From Vulcanimicrobiota bacterium (GTDB lineage Bacteria; Vulcanimicrobiota; Vulcanimicrobiia; Vulcanimicrobiales; Vulcanimicrobiaceae): 43,426 bases of DNA. The position numbers and the translations under genes were made by a program. The notes below the pieces were generated by a model that saw only the letters and a list, made by a program, of their open reading frames with translations, was not told the DNA's origin and did not search any database. The DNA lies in contig JAQBPK010000216.1 in NCBI GenBank assembly GCA_028287565.1, forward strand, positions 1 through 43,426, in the 5' to 3' direction. Shown here in pieces: positions 7,443 to 14,127 of the stretch (position 1 is the first letter of the stretch; the number at the start of each line of letters is the position of its first letter).

Positions 7443-7856
7443 ATGAAGAACGAAGTCGTCATCGGCGGTATCACGGTCGGCGGACAGCCGTCGCAAGCCG
7501 AGCTCGCGTCCGGCCGGTTTCAGAACGTCGTCAATATCCGCCGGCCGGAGGAGCATGGCAACATCACGGCCGATGCGCTTGCAGGAAGCGACGTCCGCTA
7601 CGCCTCCGTGCCGTTCACGAGCGACACGGTCACTGAAGCAGACATCGACCGGATTCGCGACGCCGTCGCCGCGAGTGAAGGCGCGGTGCTCATTCATTGA
7701 GCAGGCGGAACGCGCGCCGCGGTCGCGGCGGGAATCGTCAGCGCGGAGCGAGACGGCACGGGCGCGCCGGGAGCGCTCGCAGCGATCGCTGACGCGGGAT
7801 TCGACATCGAAGACTCGCCGTATCCGGAGTTCATCCGCCGGTATTTCGCCGGCTGA
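7443..7856 (+). CDS. DUF442-like phosphatase-fold protein with in-frame TGA at the catalytic cysteine (candidate selenoprotein)
   Basis: From the ATG at 7443 the frame encodes 85 residues, a TGA at 7698-7700, and 51 more residues to a TGA at 7854-7856 (137 aa if the first TGA is read). The N-terminal part has family segments GGITVGGQPSQAELASG and VVNIRRPEE of the DUF442 / beta-lactamase-hydrolase-like branch of the tyrosine-phosphatase/rhodanese world. The active loop in that family is H-C-x-x-G-x-R. Here it reads VLIH-[TGA]-AGGTRAAVAAG, so the TGA replaces exactly the nucleophilic Cys. The frame after the TGA stays in register with the family and ends in DAGFDIEDSPYPEFIRRYF. A hairpin follows at 7715-7730. 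Either this is a selenocysteine enzyme, or a one-base TGC/TGT-to-TGA nonsense change or assembly error. Confidence 0.6.
7715..7730 (+). promoter_or_regulatory. Hairpin downstream of the in-frame TGA, candidate bacterial SECIS
   Basis: CGCCGC and GCGGCG form a perfect 6-bp stem closing a GGUC loop. The GGU of the loop begins 21 nt after the TGA. In the known E. coli fdhF element the conserved GGU sits in the apical loop about 19 nt after the UGA, within an AGGUCU loop, and is read by SelB. Opening the last pair here gives a CGGUCG loop. GC-rich DNA makes hairpins easily, so this alone is weak; its position and loop bases raise its value. Confidence 0.45.
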
Positions 7857-7872
7857 TCACCATTCGGCCTCG

Positions 7873-10614
7873 CTACGCCGCTACGAAATGTGCGAGGTAC
7901 GGCGCTGTTCGACTCGCGCGCACGTTTGCGACCGTCTCCGGCGGGCCCGCTGCGACGATGCGGCCGCCCTCGTCGCTCGCGCCCGGGCCGATATCGATCA
8001 CCCAGTCGCTTTCGGCTGCGACGTGCATGTCGTGCTCGATCGTGATCACGGTGTTGCCCGAATCGACCAGCCCGTGCAGTTGCGCCATCAGCTTCTCGAC
8101 GTCCGCGGGATGCAGTCCGGTCGTCGGCTCATCGAGCACGTAGAGCGTGTCGCCGCGCTGCGTGCGCTGCAGCTCGGTGGCGAGCTTGATCCGCTGCGCC
8201 TCGCCGCCGGAGAGCTCGGTCGCAGGCTGCCCCAGCCGCAAGTAGCCGAGCCCGACCTCGCGCAAAACGCGCAGCGAGCGGCACACGTGCGCCTCGTCCG
8301 CGAAGAAATCCCACGCGGCGTCCACCGTCAGATCCAGCACGTCGGCGATGGTCTTGCCGCGGTACGTGATCTTGAGCGTCTCGGGGTTGTAGCGCGCGCC
8401 GTGACAGGCCGGACACGGCGCGTAGACACTGGGAAGAAACAGCAGCTCGACCATCACGAACCCTTCGCCCTCGCACGTCGGGCAGCGGCCCTTCGCGACG
8501 TTGAACGAGAAGCGTCCCGCATCGAAACGGCGCGCGCGCGCCTGTTTCGTCGCGGCGAACAGCTTGCGCACGGAATCGAACAGGCCCGTGTACGTGGCGA
8601 GGTTCGAGCGCGGCGTGCGCCCGATCGGCTTTTGATCCACCGTCACCAGGCGCTTCACGCGCTCCATACCGCCGGCGATGCGGCCGCCGGTCGGAATCGC
8701 GGGCGCACGTTCGAGCTCGTCGCGGTCGTCGTCGTCCGGCGCCGTCGCGGTGCCAAGGTGCGTCGCGACCAGCTCGACCAGGGCCTGGCTCACCAAGCTC
8801 GATTTCCCCGAGCCCGAAACGCCGGTGACCGTCGTGAACGCGCCGAGCGGAAACGCGACGTCGAGCTCGTGCACGTTGTTGCGCGTTACACCCTCCAGCC
8901 GCAGCCAATCGTGCAACGTGCGCGGCGCTCGCCGCGGTACGGCGCCGTCACGGCCCGCGCTACTGCCGCCGCTACGCGCGGTTCCGATGCCATTGTCTGC
9001 GCTGCGGCTGCCGCTACCGCTGCTATTGCGGGCGCTACTGCCGTTGTCAGTCCCGGTGCCGCTGTCGAATAGATAACGCCGCGTCACCGACGCGTCGACC
9101 CGTTGCAGTCCGTCCGGTGGACCGCTGTACACCACGTGCCCGCCGTGCCGGCCCGCGGCGGGTCCGACGTCGACGATCCAGTCCGCGTGACGGATCACGT
9201 CGATCTCGTGCTCCACCACGAACAGCGAGTTTCCCGACGCCTTGAGCTGATCGAGCGCCCGCAAGAGCGCCTCGGTATCCACCGGATGCAGTCCCGCGGA
9301 CGGCTCATCGAGCACGTACACCACGCCGAACAGATTCGACCGCACCTGCGTCGCAAGGCGCAACCGCTGCAGCTCGCCGGGCGATAGCGTCGGCGTGCTG
9401 CGCTCGATCGTCAGGTACCCGAGCCCCAGATCGAGCAGAACCGAGAGCCGCCCGACGAGATCCGCCGCGATGCGCTGCACGACGATCGCCTTTTCCGGAT
9501 GCTCCGCCGCGAACTTCTTCAAGCCGGCTGCGTCCGGCTGCGAATACGGCTGGAACATCGCGATCAGCCGCGTGAGCGGCACGCGCGCCATCTCCGCGAA
9601 GTCCAGCCCGGCGAATTTGACCGAGAGCGACTCGCGGCGCAATCGTTTGCCGTAACACAGCGGGCAGTCACTGCTCACCATGAATTGCGCGGCGCGCTTC
9701 TTCATCAGCGGGCTCTGTGTGGTGGCGAACGTCTGCAGCACGTGGCGCCGCGCGCTGGTGAACGTCCCCTGGTAGCTGGGCTCTTCCTTGCGCTTGAGCG
9801 CGCGGCGCGTCTCGGCGGGCGTGTAGCCCGCGTACACCGGCACCGTCGGCTGCTCGTCGGTGAACAGCAGCCAGTCGCGGTCTTTCTTGGGCAGCTCGCG
9901 CCAAGGGCGGTCGACGTCGTAGCCGAGCGTGACCGCGATGTCGCGCAGGTTTTGACCGTGCCACGCGGTCGGCCACGCGGCGATCGCGCGCTCGCGAATG
10001 GTGAGCGACGGATCCGGCACGGCCGAGCGCTCCGTCACCTCATAGACGCGGCCCAGACCATGACACCGCGGACACGCGCCGGCAGGCGTGTTGGGCGAGA
10101 ACGCCTCGGCGTCGAGATGCTGCTGCTTGGGCGGATAGTCGCCGGCGCGAGAGTACAGCATGCGCAGCAGGTTGGAGAGCGTCGTCACGCTGCCGACCGA
10201 CGACCGCGTCGTCGGCGTTCCGCGCTGCTGCTGCAGCGCAACGGCAGGCGGCAGTCCATCGATCTCGTCCACCTCGGGCACGGCCATCTGGTGGAAAAGC
10301 CGCCGCGCGTACGGCGAAACCGACTCGAGATACCGCCGCTGCGCCTCCGCGTAGAGCGTGCTGAACGCAAGCGACGACTTGCCGGAGCCCGAGACGCCGG
10401 TGAACACGACCAGCGCCTCGCGCGGGATGTCGACGTCGACGTTCTGGAGATTGTGCTCGCGCGCACCGCGCACGCGAACGAAGCCCGTACGCTGCCGATC
10501 GGCGAGGCTCTCGGATTCGGAACCGAATGTTCGCGTACGTTTCGCGAGCGGTTGCGTCGTGCTGATGCCTAGCGAGTTTCCCGCGGACCGCCGTTCCGAA
10601 CCGCGCGCAAGCAA
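7873..10614 (-). CDS. UvrA-like ATPase (UvrA2 type, without the UvrB-binding domain)
   Basis: This tandem ABC ATPase of the UvrA family (up to 913 aa) binds damaged or drug-modified DNA. The first ATP site has [12 protein letters not shown] and the signature [11 protein letters not shown] (Pro for the second Gly); the second has [12 protein letters not shown] and [21 protein letters not shown] zinc module (spacing about 19-20) and one CPRC pair are present. Between [11 protein letters not shown] and [13 protein letters not shown] there are only about 80 residues, so the roughly 100-residue UvrB-binding domain of true UvrA is absent. This is the mark of UvrA2-type proteins linked to tolerance of DNA-binding antibiotics. 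A Ser/Gly/Asn-rich linker of about 40 residues joins the two halves. The start is uncertain: the TTG at 10614 gives a 45-residue unstructured lead, and the conserved part begins at [12 protein letters not shown]. Confidence 0.9.
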   Translation of the reverse strand: MLARGSERRSAGNSLGISTTQPLAKRTRTFGSESESLADRQRTGFVRVRGAREHNLQNVDVDIPREALVVFTGVSGSGKSSLAFSTLYAEAQRRYLESVSPYARRLFHQMAVPEVDEIDGLPPAVALQQQRGTPTTRSSVGSVTTLSNLLRMLYSRAGDYPPKQQHLDAEAFSPNTPAGACPRCHGLGRVYEVTERSAVPDPSLTIRERAIAAWPTAWHGQNLRDIAVTLGYDVDRPWRELPKKDRDWLLFTDEQPTVPVYAGYTPAETRRALKRKEEPSYQGTFTSARRHVLQTFATTQSPLMKKRAAQFMVSSDCPLCYGKRLRRESLSVKFAGLDFAEMARVPLTRLIAMFQPYSQPDAAGLKKFAAEHPEKAIVVQRIAADLVGRLSVLLDLGLGYLTIERSTPTLSPGELQRLRLATQVRSNLFGVVYVLDEPSAGLHPVDTEALLRALDQLKASGNSLFVVEHEIDVIRHADWIVDVGPAAGRHGGHVVYSGPPDGLQRVDASVTRRYLFDSGTGTDNGSSARNSSGSGSRSADNGIGTARSGGSSAGRDGAVPRRAPRTLHDWLRLEGVTRNNVHELDVAFPLGAFTTVTGVSGSGKSSLVSQALVELVATHLGTATAPDDDDRDELERAPAIPTGGRIAGGMERVKRLVTVDQKPIGRTPRSNLATYTGLFDSVRKLFAATKQARARRFDAGRFSFNVAKGRCPTCEGEGFVMVELLFLPSVYAPCPACHGARYNPETLKITYRGKTIADVLDLTVDAAWDFFADEAHVCRSLRVLREVGLGYLRLGQPATELSGGEAQRIKLATELQRTQRGDTLYVLDEPTTGLHPADVEKLMAQLHGLVDSGNTVITIEHDMHVAAESDWVIDIGPGASDEGGRIVAAGPPETVANVRASRTAPYLAHFVAA

Positions 10615-10688
10615 GGCAGCGCGCCGTCGCCGTCAAACTGCCGCCGAATGGCACCGGGCTGATTGATTCGGACTGTGCTTCGCCAAGT

Positions 10689-11030
10689 TCAGAACGCCGG
10701 AACGGCATCACGTCGGATTGGATCGTGCTTGCCCGGTCTGAGACCGCCGGCCGAAACGAGATCCACGCGTCGCCCGAGAATCCCCGCAAGGCGCTCCTCG
10801 ACGTCCATAAGGTCGATTGTCCCAAAGCCGGTCGCGTAGTCGATTTCGACGAGGATATCGACATCGCTCATGGGCGTGTCGTCGCCACGTGCAACCGATC
10901 CGAAGACCCCGGCGTGTACGATCCCGCGCTGCCGCAAAGCGGTCTCCTCGTCGCGGAGGATTGCCAGCACGCGCGCTAGCGTCAGTCCTCCCTTCGGGTT
11001 TTTCGGCGAGATATCCATATCGGCAAGCAT
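10689..11030 (-). CDS. MNT-type nucleotidyltransferase
   Basis: This 113-aa minimal nucleotidyltransferase (MNT, Pol-beta fold) has the motif G-S-x10-D-x-D, seen as GSVARG at 44-49 and DVD at 56-58, which bind nucleotide and metal. The following VEERLAGILGRRVDLVSAGGL and the C-terminal IRRDAV are typical of the family. Many MNT proteins are antitoxins that AMPylate a HEPN RNase partner; no HEPN gene lies on either side here, so this one is an orphan or acts elsewhere. The ATG at 11030 has AGG 7 bases upstream (AGGTTCTGAT then ATG). Upstream in-frame codons to 11096 have no comparable support. Confidence 0.85.
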   Translation of the reverse strand: MLADMDISPKNPKGGLTLARVLAILRDEETALRQRGIVHAGVFGSVARGDDTPMSDVDILVEIDYATGFGTIDLMDVEERLAGILGRRVDLVSAGGLRPGKHDPIRRDAVPAF

Positions 11031-11168
11031 ATCAGAACCTACCGCGCGGCCCCCGCCATGATGTCCGCTTAGGGGACGTGGCTGGAGGCAAACCAACCAG
11101 CGCTCAACCGCCGAAGCCGGCCATGAGGCGGCGAATCGTGTAGTGGGGATTGCGGCTACGCCCTAGGA

Positions 11169-12191
11169 ATGCTCAATAAGCGCCAGAACCCCGCGGCGAT
11201 GAGCGGGGCGGAGTCGTCGCAGGACCTCAGGCCTTTTGCCCTCCCTGCGATCGAGGCGCTGCGTGGCGCACGCAACGTTCTGCTCGCCGGAGCGGGCGGG
11301 GGCTACGACGTCCTCGCCGCACTCCCGATCTACTTCGCGCTGAAAAGCGCCGGCAAGCGCGTGCACTTGGCCAACCTATCCTTCGCCGATCTCCGCGCGA
11401 CGGACGCGGCCTGCATCGGCGGAACGCTGTTCCGAGTCGATGCCGACACGACGGCGAGCGTCGCGTACGTCCCCGAGCTTCACGTTGCGCGCTGGCTCGC
11501 GCGCATCCACGGCGATGGCACTCCGATCTACGCGATCGAGCGCAGCGGCGTGCAGCCCACGACGGGCGCATACGCCTCGCTAATGCAGGCGGTCGGGGAC
11601 GTTGACTCGCTGGTACTCGTCGACGGCGGCACCGACATCCTCATGCGCGGCGATGAGGTCGGGCTTGGAACGCCGGAGGAAGACATCGCGAGCCTCGCCG
11701 CCGCGGCGGCGCTAAGCGGCGTCGAGCGCAAGATCGTCGCGTGCATCGGCTTCGGCATCGATGCGTTTCACGGCGTCTGCCACGCCAACGTACTTGCATC
11801 GATCGCGGCCTTAGCAGCCGAAGGCGCGTTCCTCGGCGCCTGGAGTCTCACACCGGGCATGCCGGAGGTCGACGCGTATCTCGACGCGGTCGATTACGTC
11901 TCGCGCGCCGTGCCGGCTGCCGCAAGCATCGTAAACACGTCGATCGCATCGGCCATTCGGGGCCGGTTCGGCGACCATCACGCGACAGCGCGCACGGCGG
12001 AGAGCGAGCTCTTTATCAACCCGCTCATGGCGATGTACTGGACGTTCGACTTGCCGGCCGTCGCGCGCCGCAACCTCTACATCGACCGCGTGCGCACCAC
12101 GCGAACGTACCGCGAGCTGACGCTGGGGATCGAACGATTTCGCGCCGAGACGCAGGACCGTACCGGCGCGTGGACGCCGCTGCCGTTCTAG
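11169..12191 (+). CDS. DUF1152 family protein
   Basis: This 340-aa cytoplasmic protein belongs to the DUF1152 family. The N-terminal Rossmann-like start NVLLAGAGGGYDVLAALPIYFAL (residues about 36-58) is the family's most conserved segment. LVLVDGGTDILMRGDEVGLGTPEEDIAS (about 155-182) and the VVACIGFG-like segment (KIVACIGFGIDAFHGV) are further marks. No reaction is established for the family; the Gly-rich loop suggests nucleotide or dinucleotide binding. AGGA touches the ATG at 11169; the next ATG at 11199 is an alternative start with no better signal. A decayed copy of its last third of codons lies about 400 bp downstream (12526-12613). Confidence 0.85.
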   Translation: MLNKRQNPAAMSGAESSQDLRPFALPAIEALRGARNVLLAGAGGGYDVLAALPIYFALKSAGKRVHLANLSFADLRATDAACIGGTLFRVDADTTASVAYVPELHVARWLARIHGDGTPIYAIERSGVQPTTGAYASLMQAVGDVDSLVLVDGGTDILMRGDEVGLGTPEEDIASLAAAAALSGVERKIVACIGFGIDAFHGVCHANVLASIAALAAEGAFLGAWSLTPGMPEVDAYLDAVDYVSRAVPAAASIVNTSIASAIRGRFGDHHATARTAESELFINPLMAMYWTFDLPAVARRNLYIDRVRTTRTYRELTLGIERFRAETQDRTGAWTPLPF

Positions 12192-12525
12192 TGCGCGCCG
12201 CAGCTTCGCCGCGGGGCTCTCATCAGGACCGCCGTGCAACAATGACATCTGGTTCGGAACGGGCATCGGATGTTCTTCCTCAGCACACAGCATCGGAACA
12301 GCATGGCCGATGACTATGGCACGAAGCCTAGTCGAGCATAAACGTCAAGCGTCTCCAGAGCTCCCGGCTTTAGTTTTACTATCGACTGGGGGGCCGCCGA
12401 GGTAACAGAGTCCGCGATCAAGTTGCGCAGCGGGATTGATTTGTCAAAATGCCCCACCAACAAGAAGCCTATAACCTTCACTGGTCTGCCTGCTTCGGCC
12501 GCCATTTGCACTTGATCGCCCTCAC
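12192..12525. other. Non-coding gap with one doubtful minus-strand frame
   Basis: I see no convincing gene here. A minus-strand frame open from about 12625 down to a stop at 12314 would encode VKVIGFLLVGHFDKSIPL and similar protein-like stretches. However, it has no clear Shine-Dalgarno start and its 5' part overlaps the DUF1152 remnant, so it may be antisense to decayed sequence. If real, it would be a truncated fragment of about 75 residues of unknown family. Confidence 0.4.
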
Positions 12526-12613
12526 TGTACACGGAGCACTGACCGCTCGTGATCGAACGGTTCGCGCCCACGCAAGACCGCGCGTCGCGTGGACACCGAT
12601 GCCGTTTAGTGCG
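12526..12613 (+). pseudogene. Decayed duplicate of the 3' end of the DUF1152 gene
   Basis: Bases 12551-12613 match 12128-12195 (the last codons and stop of the DUF1152 gene) at most positions, with about five single- or double-base gaps. Weaker similarity runs back to about 12526 (source about 12106). The shared signs are IERF and TQDR codons, the WTP-PLPF ending, and the stop context TAGTGCG. The gaps break the frame, so this is a remnant. It marks a past tandem duplication or a replacement event that left the present 12196-12525 stretch between the two copies. Confidence 0.65.
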
Positions 12614-12658
12614 GTGCTGTCTCACGGTTGGGGTGGCGTGGCTGGCAACGGTAATGAA

Positions 12659-12676
12659 CTGCGCCCTACGGCGCAG
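12659..12676. repeat. 7-bp-stem hairpin over the stop codon of the ADP-ribosyltransferase-like gene
   Basis: CTGCGCC and GGCGCAG pair perfectly around a CTAC loop; the loop and stem include the gene's stop codon at 12666-12668. There is no T-run on the downstream (minus-strand) side, so it is not a classic intrinsic terminator, but it could mark the transcript end or the island border. Confidence 0.4.
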
Positions 12677-13250
12677 TCATCTCCCGAACTCGGAAGACCG
12701 CCTTGATGCACGTTGGATCGCAAACCGCGATCTGGATGTGCGTCTTCGCGAAGAATTCCGAGCCGGGATATGCTGGCCCGCCTTCGCCCACAAACACCCC
12801 TTTGACGCTCTGGATGGCGCCAATGTCCTTGCTGCCGGCAGCAAGAGTGTGCACTCGCTTAATCACGGCGCAGTCCAAATACTGCTTCCGCTGCGTCGCG
12901 TCGTTTTTGGGAAGCGGAGCGCCGGACTTCACGAACTCCTTGTTAAGAAGGTTGTGGGCGACCCGCACTAGATCGATGCTGGTCTTTGTCGTAAGGTCCA
13001 GGCAGGCGCCGAGATCGATGACAGCGCCAACGACGAAGGGGTGCTTGATCTTAGACCCCTTTCGCTTCATCTGTTCGTTAGCGAACTCCAGGCCACAAGC
13101 CCAGTTGTTCTCCCAAAAATAAATGCCGGGTCCCAGCCAGTCATAGTCATTGTCGCTCTGCTTGAAGTCCTCGCCATTCAATAGGCGCTTACCGATACTC
13201 AGGTCGCAGCCGTGATAGCCAAGGATGAACGACGACGAAAGGCGATGCAC
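12666..13250 (-). CDS. ADP-ribosyltransferase-like protein (PARP/DUF3990-like), putative toxin
   Basis: This 194-aa protein has the ordered motifs of the PARP-like ADP-ribosyltransferase fold: GYHGCD at 11-16 (NAD-binding His13), DWLGPGIYFWE at 37-47 (Tyr44) and a late FFAKTHIQIAVCDPTCIK segment at 166-183, whose Gln173 sits where the third catalytic residue is expected, giving an H-Y-Q pattern. Family members are usually small stand-alone proteins, often in mobile or toxin-antitoxin loci. Base composition is clearly lower in GC than its surroundings (53% over 13081-13200), pointing to recent transfer. The GTG at 13250 has GGGGCGG just before it and follows the stop of the small gene at 13263 by 12 bp, so the two form an operon. 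NAD-dependent toxicity and the modified target are inference. Confidence 0.7.
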   Translation of the reverse strand: MHRLSSSFILGYHGCDLSIGKRLLNGEDFKQSDNDYDWLGPGIYFWENNWACGLEFANEQMKRKGSKIKHPFVVGAVIDLGACLDLTTKTSIDLVRVAHNLLNKEFVKSGAPLPKNDATQRKQYLDCAVIKRVHTLAAGSKDIGAIQSVKGVFVGEGGPAYPGSEFFAKTHIQIAVCDPTCIKAVFRVREMTAP

Positions 13251-13262
13251 CCGCCCCGAGAT

Positions 13263-13454
13263 CTAGCGGCTGTAGTTCTTGGTAAGACGCCCCGACTTCG
13301 TGATGAAGCCTTCCTTCAGAAGTGTGGCTCGCGCTGCCCGTTTGGACTTGAGCGAGCGCAGACCGGCTTCTTTGGCGGCTTTCTTAAACTTTCGAAGCAA
13401 GTCGGGATCGTCCAAACTGAATCGGCTTGTCATCGTCGATCTGGCTTTGCCCAT
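13263..13454 (-). CDS. Small basic protein upstream of the ADP-ribosyltransferase-like gene, candidate antitoxin
   Basis: This 63-aa, Lys/Arg-rich predicted helical protein begins MGKARSTMTSRFSLDDPDLL and continues with FKKAAKEAGLRSLKSKRAAR and EGFITKSGRLTKNYSR. The last segment reads like a conserved C-terminal motif of a small family, but I cannot name it. It lies 12 bp upstream of the ADP-ribosyltransferase-like gene in the same direction, the normal order for antitoxin then toxin. The ATG at 13454 is preceded by GGGGGC and AAGAAGGA; the internal ATG at 13433 has no such signal. Function as antitoxin or immunity partner is inferred from position and size only. Confidence 0.6.
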   Translation of the reverse strand: MGKARSTMTSRFSLDDPDLLRKFKKAAKEAGLRSLKSKRAARATLLKEGFITKSGRLTKNYSR

Positions 13455-13689
13455 GTCCTTCTTGCCCCCTTCTCAGCGCGCTCGTCGTATGACCCTAACA
13501 CCCTTTTCGGCTTCGCCGTAGCAATTCACGCGCAGTCGGGGCCACGGCGAGCCCCTGAAGGAGAGTGTGCCCATGTATGCGGGGCAGCAGGCGTCGGGGC
13601 GGAAGATTTTCGTCTTCCCTGGCAGGTCCGCCAAGGCAGGCCCGTCTAGCGAGCGGTTCAAGTTCGGCGAATTTCGTGAATCAACAGCC

Positions 13690-14064
13690 TCAATGCGGCA
13701 TCTCATTGTCGTCCAGGCCGAAGTAATGGCCGAGCTCGTGGATCACGGTCTCGCGCACTTCGTGAACGGCTTCTTCGCGCGTGCTCGCGACGCGGTTGAT
13801 CGGGCCGCGGAATATCGCGATCTCGTCGGGCAGGTACGGCGTGTCATCGTGGCTACGCTCGGTGAGCGCGACGCCGCGGTAGATGCCGAGCAGCTCCGAG
13901 TCGCCGTCCGGGTCGTCGTCTAGGCTGTCGAGGTCTTCATCGGAAGGTTCCTCCTCAACGGCGATCACGACGTTCTTCACCATGTCCCCGAACCGTTTCG
14001 GAAGCGAGTCCAGCGCTTCGCTCACGACGCGCTCGAACTCCGCGCGCGACAACCCGCTCCCCAT
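13690..14064 (-). CDS. Zincin-like metallopeptidase family protein
   Basis: This 124-aa protein of the small bacterial zincin_1 family (often annotated 'metallopeptidase family protein') carries the zinc site HELGHYFGLDD at 109-119: two His and a Glu in HExxH, with the third ligand an Asp six to seven residues later. A conserved DEIAIFRGPINR segment (80-91) and a run of acidic residues at 37-56 precede it. There is no signal peptide, so it should be cytoplasmic. No substrate is known for the family. The ATG at 14064 is preceded by TAGAG; the start lies in the short AT-rich region shared with the divergent RND gene. Confidence 0.87.
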   Translation of the reverse strand: MGSGLSRAEFERVVSEALDSLPKRFGDMVKNVVIAVEEEPSDEDLDSLDDDPDGDSELLGIYRGVALTERSHDDTPYLPDEIAIFRGPINRVASTREEAVHEVRETVIHELGHYFGLDDNEMPH

Positions 14065-14070
14065 CTCTAT

Positions 14071-14086
14071 TAGAATTATAGAATTA
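14071..14086. repeat. Exact tandem direct repeat TAGAATTA x2 in the divergent promoter region
   Basis: Two TAGAATTA units lie head to tail in a 63-bp gap between the divergent metallopeptidase and RND genes. The 16 bp are almost pure AT within 70% GC DNA. They supply -10-like TATAGAAT/TAGAAT sequences, and may be a regulator site or simply the melting region of the promoters. Confidence 0.45.
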
Positions 14087-14127
14087 GGTCACGAAACCTG
14101 CCCGCCCCCTCCGCCGTAACAACGGGC

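Noticed and set aside
8936-9072. Imperfect short repeats taken at first for a VNTR or CRISPR-like array
   Set aside because: They are irregular, lie in frame inside the UvrA-like gene and encode its Ser/Gly/Asn-rich linker. No spacer-repeat order is present.
12314-12625. Minus-strand frame with protein-like stretches
   Set aside because: No supported start, and its 5' part overlaps the decayed DUF1152 copy. Kept only as a note in the gap entry.
13473-13706. Minus-strand frame of 77 codons upstream of the small basic protein
   Set aside because: No ribosome site, overlaps the metallopeptidase 3' end, and the sequence has no recognisable pattern. It probably is the leader region of the toxin-antitoxin-like pair.
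13567-13923. Plus-strand frame with a good GAAGGAGA ribosome site
   Set aside because: Two thirds of it is antisense to the well-supported metallopeptidase gene, and its translation there is low-complexity. The ribosome site alone is not enough.
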